Part shown: positions 32,335 through 40,857 of the stretch, in pieces
Layout of the letters: every line of letters starts with the position of its first letter
Position numbering within the stretch: the stretch's first letter is position 1
Assembly (NCBI RefSeq): GCF_020873875.1
Contig: NZ_JAHWGU010000002.1
Span: 372,001 to 436,000, forward strand
Source: Actinoplanes sp. DH11
GTDB taxonomy: Bacteria > Actinomycetota > Actinomycetes > Mycobacteriales > Micromonosporaceae
DNA: 64,000 nt
Direction: 5' to 3'
Made by a program: the position numbers and the translations under genes
The notes under the pieces: model-generated
Told to the model about the DNA's origin: nothing
Database searches by the model: none
Seen by the model: only the letters and a program-made list of their open reading frames with translations

Positions 32335-33936
32335 TTGCGTACCAGAATGAGATGGCTGACCGCCCTCGCCGCGCTCGCGGTCGCGGCGCCGGTCGTGGCC
32401 GTGACGACGCCCGCCGCGGCGGCCTCGCCCGCTGTGCTCCCCGTGACCGTCACCAACAACACCGGCCGCGGTGACGCCGTGTTCCTGTATGTCATCGGCA
32501 CCATGAACGGGCGCTGGGGCTACGTCAACAGCAGCGGCGCCTTCAACCCCTGGCCCGCCGGCGGCAACCCGCCCGTGCCCGCCCCGGACGTGTCGATGGC
32601 CGGGCCCGGCAACGGCGGCACCACGACGATCCGCATCCCCAAGGGCCTGTCCGGCCGCGTCTACATGGCGCTGGGCGACAAGATCAAGTTCTTCATCACC
32701 CCGGACGGCTTCGTCCAGCCCGCACCGTGGGCGCCCGGTGACCCGAACTTCAACACCCTCTTCGACACCAGCGAGTTCACCTTCAACGACGCGGGGCTGT
32801 GGCTGAACAGCTCGCAGGTGGACTTCTTCGGCATCCCGCACGCGGTCACCGTGACCAACGGCGCCGGGCAGACCAAGCGCACCGGCGACGTCGTCAACGA
32901 CGGACGAAACAAGATCATCAATGCGATAAAGGCCCAGCCGGGCTGGCAGGACTCGGTCATCACCCGCGCCGACGGTACGGTCCTGCGCGTGCTCGCACCG
33001 GGCAAGGCCACCGACGCCGGGAAGTTCCCCGCGAACTACCTCGACGCCTATATCAACTCGGCGTGGAACGCGTACACCAGCCGGACGTTGACCGTCGTGC
33101 CCCGCCAGAACGAGCCGAACCGCAAGTTCTTCGGCCGGACCGTCGGCAACACCATGCGCTTCACCGACAGCACCGGCGCCGAGGTCGCCACCGTCGACAA
33201 GCCCAGCACCGCGAACGTCTGGGGTTGCGACGGCGTCTTCAACGCACCCAACGTGGCACCGTTCATCCAGAGCGAGGTCCGCCGGACCATCTGCACCGCA
33301 CTGGTACGGGGCACGCTCGGCACATCCACCGTGGAGCCTGTCTACGACGCGAACGCGTTCTACAAGAACAGCGCGCCGAACCACTACTCCCGGATCATTC
33401 ACGCGAACATGGCCGACGGTAAGGCCTACGGCTTCGCGTACGACGACGTCGGCGGCTTCGAGTCCCTGGTCCACGACGGCGATCCGCAGCAGGCCGGAAT
33501 CATCATGAGCCCGTTCGGTGCCGGCGGGAACCCGCCCACCCCGCCGCCGGCCACCGGCAACCGGATCCTCAGCAACTGGAACAACAAGTGCGTCGACGTC
33601 AGCAACGCCAACTTCTCCGACGGGGTGCCGCTGCAGGTCTGGACCTGCAACAACACCGCGGCACAGGCGTGGACGTTCACCGGGAACACGATCAGCACCC
33701 AGAACAACAAGTGCATGGACGTCGCCTGGGGCTCGCGCGACAACGGCGCGGTCGTCCAGATCGCCACCTGCAGCGGGAACGCCGCACAGCAGTTCGTGCT
33801 CAACCCGGCCGGCGACCTGGTCAACCCGCAGGCCGGCAAGTGCGTGGACATCGCGGCGTGGAACCCCGACGACGGCGCCCGGCTGCACCTCTGGGACTGC
33901 GTCGGCGGTCAGAACCAGAAGTGGCGCAGAGGCTGA
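32335..33936 (+). CDS. secreted GH64 beta-1,3-glucanase with C-terminal CBM13 (ricin B) domain
   Basis: A 533-residue secreted enzyme. The signal is ALAALAVAAPVVAVTTPAAA. The GH64 laminaripentaose-producing-type module spans about residues 35-395 (LPVTVTNNTGRGDAVFLYVI, MALGDKIKFFITPDGF, WGCDGVFNAPN, NHYSRIIHANMADGKAYGFA, YDDVGGFESLVHDGDPQ). Glu and Asp catalytic candidates lie in the FDTSEFTFND segment. A Pro-rich linker leads to CBM13 with three QxW-type repeats (CVDVSNANFSDGVPLQVWTC, CMDVAWGSRDNGAVVQIATC, CVDIAAWNPDDGARLHLWDC). Start TTG 32335 follows GAGGTGCTGGC. It degrades fungal beta-1,3-glucan. Confidence 0.9.
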   Translation: MRTRMRWLTALAALAVAAPVVAVTTPAAAASPAVLPVTVTNNTGRGDAVFLYVIGTMNGRWGYVNSSGAFNPWPAGGNPPVPAPDVSMAGPGNGGTTTIRIPKGLSGRVYMALGDKIKFFITPDGFVQPAPWAPGDPNFNTLFDTSEFTFNDAGLWLNSSQVDFFGIPHAVTVTNGAGQTKRTGDVVNDGRNKIINAIKAQPGWQDSVITRADGTVLRVLAPGKATDAGKFPANYLDAYINSAWNAYTSRTLTVVPRQNEPNRKFFGRTVGNTMRFTDSTGAEVATVDKPSTANVWGCDGVFNAPNVAPFIQSEVRRTICTALVRGTLGTSTVEPVYDANAFYKNSAPNHYSRIIHANMADGKAYGFAYDDVGGFESLVHDGDPQQAGIIMSPFGAGGNPPTPPPATGNRILSNWNNKCVDVSNANFSDGVPLQVWTCNNTAAQAWTFTGNTISTQNNKCMDVAWGSRDNGAVVQIATCSGNAAQQFVLNPAGDLVNPQAGKCVDIAAWNPDDGARLHLWDCVGGQNQKWRRG

Positions 33937-33954
33937 CCCCACCGGCGCCTCGGC

Positions 33955-33993
33955 AGCGAGGCGGGCTCACGCTCCACGCGGGCCCGCCTCGCT
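33955..33993 (+). terminator. hairpin terminator after GH64
   Basis: A 12-base stem AGCGAGGCGGGC with its complement and a 15-base loop, 18 bases after the glucanase stop. Confidence 0.65.
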
Positions 33994-34096
33994 CCGGCCG
34001 GTCACCGCGGCCGGGCCTGCCCATCGCCGAGCCGGCCACGACGCCGCGTCGTCGCGTCCGGTGTCGCTCGGACCCTCTCGCGCGGAGGGTGGCTCA

Positions 34097-34795
34097 CTAC
34101 TTCCCGCGGTTGTTGAGCGTCATGTACTTCACGGCGTCATTCTCAGTCTCGAACTGCAACACCCATCCGGGATTTCCCTCAACCGCGAGCAGGTACATGC
34201 TCTCCGAGTCCGCCTCGAGACCCTTGGCCTGGTAGGCAGCCTTCAGCTCGGCCAGCGTCGAGCCACGCTTGATGCCCGCCTCGGTGGCGGCATCCACCGG
34301 CGCCGCAATGCTGTCGATCTTGCCGTCGGTGAACCCGGCGCCGCCGGCGCCCAGGAAAGCGTCCAGCTGCGTCGCCATTCCGCGCATCGACTTGGCGCGC
34401 AGCTGCAGAACCCGCGTCTGCTCGTCGATGGACCCGGAGGCGGCCTTCTTCTCGGCCGCCTCCAACTCCTTCGCCAACTTCTCCTCGGCGGCCATCCGAC
34501 TCGGGTCAGGCTTCGGCCCGTCCACGAAGGAGTACACCGTCAAGTCCTGCACCATGGACGCTGGCGCGCTGTGAAGGTCACCGGTGGCCAGCGCTTCGGC
34601 CTCGGTCATCGTAAGGGTGAGATTCCCGTAACCGGCAGGCCCAAAGTGCTTCGGCGCGGCTGTTCTCCCGGCCGGGGCCGAGACCGTCTCCTCCGCGGAG
34701 CCGCATCCGGTCAGCGCCGCCGCAGCCGTCAGTACGACCACCCCGACAACCAGGCGGCGACGCAGCCCCTCACCGCCGACATCTCCGTTGATCAT
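34097..34795 (-). CDS. lipoprotein of unknown function
   Basis: A 232-residue predicted lipoprotein: LVVGVVVLTAAAALTGCGSA gives a lipobox with the lipidated Cys near residue 31. The mature part has TLTMTEAEALATGDL, an acidic-basic helix (MAAEEKLAKELEAAEKKAAS) that may be a short coiled coil, and a C-terminal IKRGSTLAELKAAYQAKGLE, then WVLQFETENDAVKYM, which recalls small surface lipoproteins of actinomycetes. The ATG at 34795 lies next to no clear ribosome site. I do not recognise a defined family beyond that. Confidence 0.75.
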   Translation of the reverse strand: MINGDVGGEGLRRRLVVGVVVLTAAAALTGCGSAEETVSAPAGRTAAPKHFGPAGYGNLTLTMTEAEALATGDLHSAPASMVQDLTVYSFVDGPKPDPSRMAAEEKLAKELEAAEKKAASGSIDEQTRVLQLRAKSMRGMATQLDAFLGAGGAGFTDGKIDSIAAPVDAATEAGIKRGSTLAELKAAYQAKGLEADSESMYLLAVEGNPGWVLQFETENDAVKYMTLNNRGK

Positions 34796-34849
34796 GAGTG
34801 AGCATTGTAGAGAGCCGCACCACAGCGATCCGTCGATGCCCGCCGGGCC

Positions 34850-35641
34850 TCACAGCAGCGTTGTCAGTACCCCACCGTCGACGCGCACAGCCGATCCGTT
34901 GATCGCGGACGCTACCGGACTCGCGATGAAGGTCACCGCGTTCGCGATCTCATCGGGTTCGATGAAGCGCCCCAGCAGGGTCGTCTCGTTGGTCCCGATG
35001 ATCGCCGCCTTCATCTGCTCCTCGGGAACGGACTGCGCGGCGGCGAGGGTCCGGACCGTCCGGGCGACGCCGTCGGAGTATGTCGGGCCGCCGAGAACCG
35101 CGTTGACGGTCACCGCGGTGCCTTTCGTGAGCTTCGCGAGGCCGTTACCCACGGCGAGCATCGCGGTCTTGGACGTGCCGTAGTGAATCATGTTGCCGGG
35201 AACGTTGACGCCCGACTCACTGCTCACGAAGACGATCCGGCCCCACCCGCGATCGAGCATCGCCGGCATGAGCCGCCGGGCCAGCCGCACACCGCTGAGC
35301 ACGTTGACCTCGAAGTAGAGCCGCCAGTCGTCGTCGGAGACGAGCTCGAACGGTTTGAGCTCGAAGAGCCCGACGTTGTTGACCAGGATGTCGACGCTCG
35401 GGAGCTGCCCGCACAACCGGTCGACGTCGTCGGTGACCGCGAAGTCGGCGGCCACGCCGCTGACGGACACGCCGGGGACATCGCGGCCCAGCGCTGCGAC
35501 GGCGTTGTCGAGCTTCGCCTGATCACGGCCGTTGAGGATCACGTCGGCGCCTTCGCGGGCCAGCGCCCTGGCGGCCGCGTAACCGATTCCTTCGCTGGAT
35601 CCGCTGATGAACGCGGTCTTACCGTTGAGTTCCAGGTCCAT
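34850..35641 (-). CDS. SDR-family NAD(P) oxidoreductase
   Basis: A 263-residue SDR beginning MDLELNGKTAFISGSSEGIG; the cofactor loop is SGSSEGIG, then VNNVG in place of NNAG, SSESGVN with the active-site serine and YGTSKTA with the tyrosine-lysine pair. ATG 35641 follows GAGGAGTGCGA; the frame to 35722 has no start signals. It is the last of a leftward set after the OYE and cupin genes (127-base gap) and may share their MarR-type control. The substrate is unknown. Confidence 0.85.
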   Translation of the reverse strand: MDLELNGKTAFISGSSEGIGYAAARALAREGADVILNGRDQAKLDNAVAALGRDVPGVSVSGVAADFAVTDDVDRLCGQLPSVDILVNNVGLFELKPFELVSDDDWRLYFEVNVLSGVRLARRLMPAMLDRGWGRIVFVSSESGVNVPGNMIHYGTSKTAMLAVGNGLAKLTKGTAVTVNAVLGGPTYSDGVARTVRTLAAAQSVPEEQMKAAIIGTNETTLLGRFIEPDEIANAVTFIASPVASAINGSAVRVDGGVLTTLL

Positions 35642-35767
35642 TCGCACTCCTCGTAGATGGCCACCGGCCGGGGCCCGAACGTCGTTCCTTGCCGGCCGTC
35701 CGGCTCGGCTCGGCTCGTTCATGCTGCCGCCGGCCGATGAGCATCCGATGAGTAACGTCCGTGCGCT

Positions 35768-36235
35768 TCAGCGAGGTGGTCCCAGGACCACGGTGCCGCC
35801 GATCTCGACGGCTTCGGCGAGCAGTTCGCGGCTGATCTCGAAACCGTCCGGCCGCACGGTGGTGAGGTCGCGACCGGCGTGACGGAACATCTTCTCCAGT
35901 CCGCCGGGGGTCGCCATGACCAGCAGGTCCGCCCGCTCGGAGGTGATCCGATAGCCGTGCGGGATGTTGCGCGGCAGGTAGACGATGCCGCCCTCTTCGA
36001 GTTCGTGGCGTTGGTCGCCGGCCCAGACCAGGGCGGTGCCTTCGAGCAGCAGGAAGACCTCGTCCTCGCGGGTGTGCAGGTGGAACGGGGGCGCCTCGTC
36101 CTTGGGGACGGTGAAGCGACCGACACTGAGCTTGCCGTCGGTGGCTTCGCTGTCGAGCAGGACGCGGTAGGTGCCGCCGGCGAGCCATTCGAGCTTTTGC
36201 TGCTGACCCGGCTGCGCCAGGTAGGGGATGGTCAT
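35768..36235 (-). CDS. cupin-domain protein (quercetinase-like)
   Basis: A 155-residue single cupin: metal ligands in PPFHLHTREDEVFLLLEG (HxHxxxxE) and GIVYLPRNIPHGYRITSERA (late His). It resembles small quercetin 2,3-dioxygenase-like or pirin-adjacent cupins. Its ATG is two bases past the TAG of the OYE gene, so the two are translated together. It may bind or oxidise a product of OYE. Confidence 0.85.
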   Translation of the reverse strand: MTIPYLAQPGQQQKLEWLAGGTYRVLLDSEATDGKLSVGRFTVPKDEAPPFHLHTREDEVFLLLEGTALVWAGDQRHELEEGGIVYLPRNIPHGYRITSERADLLVMATPGGLEKMFRHAGRDLTTVRPDGFEISRELLAEAVEIGGTVVLGPPR

Positions 36236-36237
36236 GG

Positions 36238-37326
36238 CTACCTCCGATCGCCGCGGTCGACCACGTTCGTGCGGGTGAGCGTGGGGTAGTCGGTGTAGCC
36301 CCGTTCGTCGCCGCCGTAGAAGGTCGGGCGATGCGGCTCGTTGAGGGATGCACCGGCCTTGATCCGGGCCACCAGGTCGGGGTTGGCCAGTGCCATGGCG
36401 CCGACGGTGATCACGTCGGCGAGGCCGTTGTTCAGGTCCTCGATGCGGGTCCCGAGGTCGGCGCCGGCGCGGTTGAGCAGCAGCGGGCCCGGCCAGTCCG
36501 TGCGGATCTGCTTGAGCAGGCCGTCGTTACCGCCGTGGGCCACGTGCAGGTAGGCGAGACCGAGGGGTGCCAGGGCTGCCACCAGGGCTCCGTAGAGCTC
36601 GGGCACATCGTGTTCGACGACGTCGTTGAACGGGTTCCCGGGTGAGATGCGGAAGCCGGTCCGGTCGGCGCCGATCTCCTGGGCAACGGCGGTGGCGACC
36701 TCGACGGCGAAGCGGATCCGGTTGCCGATGGAACCGCCGTACCGGTCTGTCCGCTGGTTGGCGTTGCTGGACAGGAACTGGTGCAGCAGGTAGCCGTTGG
36801 CCCCGTGGATCTCCACGCCGTCGGCGCCGGCGGCGATCGCCGCGGCCGCCGCGAGGCGGAACTCCTCGACCGTCTCGGCGACCTCTGCCGTCGACAGCGC
36901 ACGCGGTTCGGGCACCGGCTGCATGCCGGCAGCAGTGAACATGGTGCAGTTGGCCGGCACCGCCGACGGCGCGACGGGCTGCCGGCCGTGCGGGGTGTTG
37001 TCGGGGTGCGAGATGCGGCCCACGTGCATCAGCTGGATCACGATGCGCCCACCGGCGGCGTGGACGGCGTCGGTGACCTGGCGCCAGCCCCGGATGTGCT
37101 CGTCGGTGTGGATGCCGGGAGTGAGCAGGTAGCCCTGGCCGTCGCCGGAGGGCTGGGTGCCTTCAGTGATGATCAGTGCCATCGATGCGCGCTGGGCGTA
37201 GTACTCGGCGTTCATCGCGGTCGGCACGCCGTGCGGCGTGGAGCGGTCGCGCGTCATCGGCGCCATCGCGAGGCGGTGTGCGAGGGAGATGGCGCCCAGG
37301 TCGATCGGGTTCCAGAGGTCGTTCAC
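36238..37326 (-). CDS. old yellow enzyme-family alkene reductase
   Basis: A 362-residue OYE (NemA/XenA-like) flavoprotein: FMN-binding start LWNPIDLGAISLAHRLAMAP, substrate-binding HGAN motif (GADGVEIHGANGYLLHQFLS), NQRTDRYGGSIGNR, and the C-terminal GAMALANPDLVARIKAGASL. It reduces activated C=C bonds and nitro compounds with NADPH. ATG 37326 begins the frame. A perfect 18-base palindrome (37349-37366) matches the sites around the MarR gene, so the MarR encoded just upstream most likely represses this operon (OYE, cupin, perhaps SDR). Confidence 0.9.
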   Translation of the reverse strand: MNDLWNPIDLGAISLAHRLAMAPMTRDRSTPHGVPTAMNAEYYAQRASMALIITEGTQPSGDGQGYLLTPGIHTDEHIRGWRQVTDAVHAAGGRIVIQLMHVGRISHPDNTPHGRQPVAPSAVPANCTMFTAAGMQPVPEPRALSTAEVAETVEEFRLAAAAAIAAGADGVEIHGANGYLLHQFLSSNANQRTDRYGGSIGNRIRFAVEVATAVAQEIGADRTGFRISPGNPFNDVVEHDVPELYGALVAALAPLGLAYLHVAHGGNDGLLKQIRTDWPGPLLLNRAGADLGTRIEDLNNGLADVITVGAMALANPDLVARIKAGASLNEPHRPTFYGGDERGYTDYPTLTRTNVVDRGDRR

Positions 37327-37348
37327 AGAAAGTCTCCACTACGGTACG

Positions 37349-37366
37349 AACGTGGCTAGCCACGTT
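37349..37366 (-). promoter_or_regulatory. MarR operator before the OYE operon
   Basis: AACGTGGCTAGCCACGTT is a perfect 18-base palindrome 22 bases before the OYE ATG, sharing the GTGGC/GCCAC halves with the three sites upstream of marR. Confidence 0.8.
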
Positions 37367-37454
37367 TCTGGCGATGGTGATGGGTCAGTCATCGGCCGGG
37401 CGTCATGCCGCAGCCGATCCCCGGATGTCATGCATCCGGCTGCCTACGGCTGTC

Positions 37455-37943
37455 TCAGTGGGCGGTGTCTTTGCCGTCGTTGCGCAGGGACTGCTCGATC
37501 GTTCGCGCCAGCGCGACAAAGGTGTTGATCTGTTCCGGCTCGAGGTGCCGGGTGGACACCTGCTCCAGGTGCGCCCACATCGCTTCCAGCGGCTCGCGCA
37601 TGGCTCGCCCCTTGTCGGTCAGGAAGACCTGCTGGACGCGGCGGTCGTGGGCAGCGGCCTCCCGGCGCAGCAGGCCGGCGTCCTGCATGCGGCTCAGCGC
37701 CTTGGAGACGGTGGAGTGGTCGAGGCCGACGCTGGCGAGAAGTTCTGACTGCGTCTGCCCGTCGCGTTCCATCAGCTGCATCAGCAGCAGTTCCTGGCCG
37801 GGGTGCAGGCCGAGGTCGCGGAGCAGGGCACCGGCGAAACCGCGGTGGGCCCGGGCAAGAGCGAAGATGGCGAAGCTCAGTGGCCCGGTGCGAACCGTGA
37901 GATCGTCATCCGCATCGTCTCGTGCGGTCCGGGACGCGGTCAC
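37455..37943 (-). CDS. MarR-family transcriptional regulator
   Basis: A 162-residue MarR protein: LRDLGLHPGQELLLMQLMER, winged helix QSELLASVGLDHSTVSKALS, and the wing RREAAAHDRRVQQVFLTDKG. GTG 37943 follows AGGAGACAGC. The longer frame to 38120 carries low-complexity sequence and overlaps the operators. The GTG overlaps the stop of a 12-codon leader ORF (37940-37978). Operators upstream indicate autoregulation, and the neighbouring OYE operon carries a matching site. The ligand is probably an electrophile or phenolic, as is usual for MarR/OYE pairs. Confidence 0.87.
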   Translation of the reverse strand: MTASRTARDDADDDLTVRTGPLSFAIFALARAHRGFAGALLRDLGLHPGQELLLMQLMERDGQTQSELLASVGLDHSTVSKALSRMQDAGLLRREAAAHDRRVQQVFLTDKGRAMREPLEAMWAHLEQVSTRHLEPEQINTFVALARTIEQSLRNDGKDTAH

Positions 37944-37978
37944 GCTGTCTCCTGCTGGGCCGAGGGTCGGGTTGCCAT
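37940..37978 (-). CDS. 12-codon leader ORF overlapping the marR start
   Basis: ATG 37978 has an ideal AGGAGG ribosome site six bases upstream and encodes MATRPSAQQETA, then TGA, whose TGA overlaps the GTG of marR (GTGA). The ribosome site of marR lies inside the small ORF, so translation of the leader could open or re-initiate marR translation. It is too short to judge by codon bias; it may also be a chance start. Confidence 0.45.
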   Translation of the reverse strand: MATRPSAQQETA

Positions 37979-38033
37979 GGTCACCTCCTGACAAGGTATC
38001 CGGTTCGGAGGGCGGAGTTTCCGACCGGCCGGA

Positions 38034-38049
38034 ATGTGGCTGACCACAT
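38034..38049 (-). promoter_or_regulatory. MarR operator 1 upstream of marR
   Basis: ATGTGG, CTGA, CCACAT: six-base dyad arms separated by four bases. It belongs to the ATGTGGCYRGCCACAT group with operators 2 and 3. Confidence 0.7.
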
Positions 38050-38064
38050 GACCATGACACATGA

Positions 38065-38084
38065 ATATGTGGCCAGCCAAGTAT
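38065..38084 (-). promoter_or_regulatory. MarR operator 2 (degenerate) upstream of marR
   Basis: ATGTGGCCAGCC followed by AAGT instead of ACAT; the right half is weaker than in operators 1 and 3. It lies about 31 bases from operator 1 (three helical turns). Confidence 0.55.
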
Positions 38085-38104
38085 TTGAGATCGAGGGCAC
38101 ATCC

Positions 38105-38120
38105 ATGTGGCTGGCCACAT
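38105..38120 (-). promoter_or_regulatory. MarR operator 3 upstream of marR
   Basis: ATGTGGCTGGCCACAT, a near-perfect palindrome between the response-regulator stop and the marR promoter, closest to the operator at the OYE operon. Confidence 0.75.
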
Positions 38121-38134
38121 AACTGGCGGAGCGG

Positions 38135-38782
38135 TCAGCGAGGGCGGGCCAGACCCAGGTCGTACGCGATGATGGTGGCCTGCACCCGGTCGCGCACCCC
38201 GAGTTTCGGCAGCAGGGCGTTGACGTGGGCTTTCACCGTCCCGGCGCCGATGCCGAGAACCGCGCCGATCTCCGCGTTGGACAGTCCGGTGGCCAGTTGC
38301 TCCAGCACCTCGCGTTCGCGAGGGGTGAGCCGGGTGAGGCGCGGGTCGTCGGCACCGGCCGTGGCGACGGCGGCGACGGCGAACGCGTCGATGAGCCGCC
38401 GGGTGGCCAGCGGGCTCAGCATCGCCTCGCCGGCCGCGACGACCCGGATGGCCGAGACCAGTTCCGCGGGTTCGGCGTCCTTGAGCATGAAACCGGAAGC
38501 GCCGGCACGCAGGGCCTGGAAGACGTACGCGTCCTGGTGGAACGTGGTCAGCACCAGAACCCGCGGCGGGTCAGCGGTGGCGGTGAGCCGGGCGGTGGCG
38601 GTCAGCCCGTCCATGCCCGGCATCCGGACGTCCATCAGCACCACGTCCGGCGCGAGCCGGCCGGCCAGGTCGAGGGCGGCCGCGCCGTCACCGGCCTCAC
38701 CGACCACCTCCATGTCGTCCTGCGAGCCGACGATCGCGCACAGGCCGGCCCGGATCATCAGTTGATCGTCGACGACGATCAC
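38135..38782 (-). CDS. NarL/FixJ-family response regulator
   Basis: A response regulator of at least 215 residues: receiver with DD pair (IVVDDQLMIRAGLCAIVGSQ), phospho-Asp in PDVVLMDVRMPGMDG, switch Thr (VLVLTTF) and Lys (MLKDA), then a LuxR HTH (LTPREREVLEQLATGLSNAE). The only available start codon in frame is GTG 38782, inside what is normally the first strand (VIVVDD), so the protein may begin slightly short or use a non-standard codon. The GTG overlaps the kinase stop by four bases (GTGA), so they are translated together. Confidence 0.87.
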   Translation of the reverse strand: MIVVDDQLMIRAGLCAIVGSQDDMEVVGEAGDGAAALDLAGRLAPDVVLMDVRMPGMDGLTATARLTATADPPRVLVLTTFHQDAYVFQALRAGASGFMLKDAEPAELVSAIRVVAAGEAMLSPLATRRLIDAFAVAAVATAGADDPRLTRLTPREREVLEQLATGLSNAEIGAVLGIGAGTVKAHVNALLPKLGVRDRVQATIIAYDLGLARPR

Positions 38783-40743
38783 GCGGATGGCGATGACGAC
38801 ACCTCCATGGTCCTGCGGTCCACCGGGCCGAGTCCGTCGAGCATCAGCCGCATCGCGGCGAGGGCCTCGCGGGCAGCCTCCAGCACGGTAGCCAGGTCAC
38901 CCTCGTCGGCTGCCTGCGGTACCCGGGCGGCGTGCCGCAGGACGGCGTCGCGCAACCCGGCGGCGACGCGGGCCCGCTCCGCCAGGGCTCGCTGTTCGGC
39001 TTGCGCGGCCACCGTGGCCACCGCCGCCTCCTCCCGGGCCGCGCGGCGCTCCCGCCGGCGCCGGGCCGCCGCGCCGGTGAGCCAGCAACCCGCGAAGGGC
39101 GCCGCCAGCACGACGGCGGCGAGCATCGCGAGCACGACCGCCACCACCACGGTGCTCATCCGGTCGGCGTCCGTCGGCTGCATGGCGAACAGCAGGCCGA
39201 GGACCAGGACCGTGCTCGTGAGACCGGCGACCGCCGCGAGCCAGGTGAGCCGCGGTCGTGCGCCGTACGCGGCGACGGCGTGCACCGCGACCAGTTCGGC
39301 GCCGCCGCTGAACAGGAACAACCAGCCGTCGTCGGCGGGCACCACGCTCGTGGCCGTCAGCAGCGGGCCGAGTCCGGCGGTCGCCGCAAGAACGCCGAGG
39401 ACCGTCCACGGACGACGCCGCCGCCACAGCAGCGGCACCGCGTGCGCGATCATCGCCAGCAGCGCGAGTGTCGCCGCGGCAGGTGCCGGCCGGTCCTCGG
39501 TGACGTAGGCGGCCAGACCGGACAGCGGGACCACCAGGGTCAGCGCGACCAGGCCGGCGTCGAGGACGACCCGGCTGCGCACCCAGCGGCGCATCCGGTT
39601 CCCGGCCGGTGCGGACGCGGCCGGCGGCAGCACGGCGTGCACCCGCCAGCCGTGTGGCTGTCGCGGCCCGGCGGAGACCGTGCCACCGAGGGACGCGGCA
39701 CGCTCCCGCATGCCGGTCACCCCGCGACCGCCACCCAGCCCGCCGGCGGACGACTCGCCGGCGGGTCCGCCGTCCTCGACCAGCAGGCGGGTGCCGGCCG
39801 CATCCTGCGTCAGGCTCAGCCGGACGGTGGCGCCCGGCGCGTACCGCAGCGTGTTGGTCAGCGCCTCCCGCGCGATCGCGTGCACCACCTCCGCCGTCGC
39901 GGCGCCGACAGCGACGTCCACGTCGGCGACCACCACCTGCCCCAGTTGCCGGAAGTCGTCGGCGAGATCGGACAGCGTCGGCACCGGCGGGCCGGGAAGG
40001 CCCTCGCCCTGCGGGATGAGCGTGACCAGTTGCCGCAGGTCCACGAGCGCCTGCCGGCCGGTCCGGGCGGCGAACTCCAGCGACTCAGTGACCAGTTCCG
40101 GTCGCTGCGCGCCGAGGAAGCGGGCCGTGGACGCGTTCACCACGATCGACGTCAGGTGGTGGGCGGTCACATCGTGCAGTTCCCGGGCCAGCCGGCGCCG
40201 CTCCGCCCCGGCCGCCTCCCGCCGGTCCCGCTCCGCCTCGGCCAGCCTGCGGGCGGCCGCCGATCGTTCCGCCACCCATCGCCCGCGCGCCCGGCCGGCC
40301 GCCGCCACCACCCCGTAGATCACCGCATTGATCAGCAGATCCAGCGGGAGGTCCCGGATCGGGCCGTCGTCGAGCAGCAGCACCCCCTGCCACGCCACCA
40401 GCCCGCCGGCGGTCAGCGCGGTGACACGCCGGGAACACCGCGCCGACACACTGAACAACGCGATCAGCTCGGCGAACGAGAGCACCAGCAGTGCGTCTCC
40501 CGGCACGAACAACGCCACTTCGGGAACGAGCCGGCCGCCCACCGCGGCCACCACGGCGACGATCGCGGTGACCGGCACCGGCACCCGGGCCCGGAAGCCC
40601 AGCGCGACCGTGACCACCACGACAGCCGCGACCACGACGGCGAGCCGGCCGGCCGTCACCTCGTCGCCGCGGGCCGGCGCCGTGCCCGGCCAGACGGCCA
40701 GCTGGGCGACGGCGAGCAGCACCGGCAGCGCCCAGTTCGTCAT
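38779..40743 (-). CDS. NarL-type sensor histidine kinase with an extra degenerate kinase half
   Basis: A 654-residue protein. Five or six TM segments (about residues 5-150) precede a HisKA_3 dimerisation domain with H-box ERRRLARELHDVTAHHLTSI (His at about 190), an N-box REALTNTLRYAPGATV and G-boxes GGRGVTGMRER. From about residue 390 come further TM segments (LVALTLVVPLSGLAAYV, LLTATSVVPADDGWLFLFSG, VVVAVVLAMLAAVVLAAPF) and then a second DHp-like region (ERARVAAGLRDAVLRHAARV). It lacks the HD of an H-box and has no ATPase domain after it. ATG 40743 is chosen; the 1047-codon frame upstream is antisense to the CPBP gene. Confidence 0.87.
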   Translation of the reverse strand: MTNWALPVLLAVAQLAVWPGTAPARGDEVTAGRLAVVVAAVVVVTVALGFRARVPVPVTAIVAVVAAVGGRLVPEVALFVPGDALLVLSFAELIALFSVSARCSRRVTALTAGGLVAWQGVLLLDDGPIRDLPLDLLINAVIYGVVAAAGRARGRWVAERSAAARRLAEAERDRREAAGAERRRLARELHDVTAHHLTSIVVNASTARFLGAQRPELVTESLEFAARTGRQALVDLRQLVTLIPQGEGLPGPPVPTLSDLADDFRQLGQVVVADVDVAVGAATAEVVHAIAREALTNTLRYAPGATVRLSLTQDAAGTRLLVEDGGPAGESSAGGLGGGRGVTGMRERAASLGGTVSAGPRQPHGWRVHAVLPPAASAPAGNRMRRWVRSRVVLDAGLVALTLVVPLSGLAAYVTEDRPAPAAATLALLAMIAHAVPLLWRRRRPWTVLGVLAATAGLGPLLTATSVVPADDGWLFLFSGGAELVAVHAVAAYGARPRLTWLAAVAGLTSTVLVLGLLFAMQPTDADRMSTVVVAVVLAMLAAVVLAAPFAGCWLTGAAARRRRERRAAREEAAVATVAAQAEQRALAERARVAAGLRDAVLRHAARVPQAADEGDLATVLEAAREALAAMRLMLDGLGPVDRRTMEVSSSPSA

Positions 40744-40857
40744 GATGGCGGACAGCCTATCGCCGTCCCGCACCGGCTGATCTATGCCCGAGGGCAGGGG
40801 TCGATATCCGTCCGCGGCGGGATCCGCCGGCGGCCGCGCGTCAGCAGACTGAGACGC

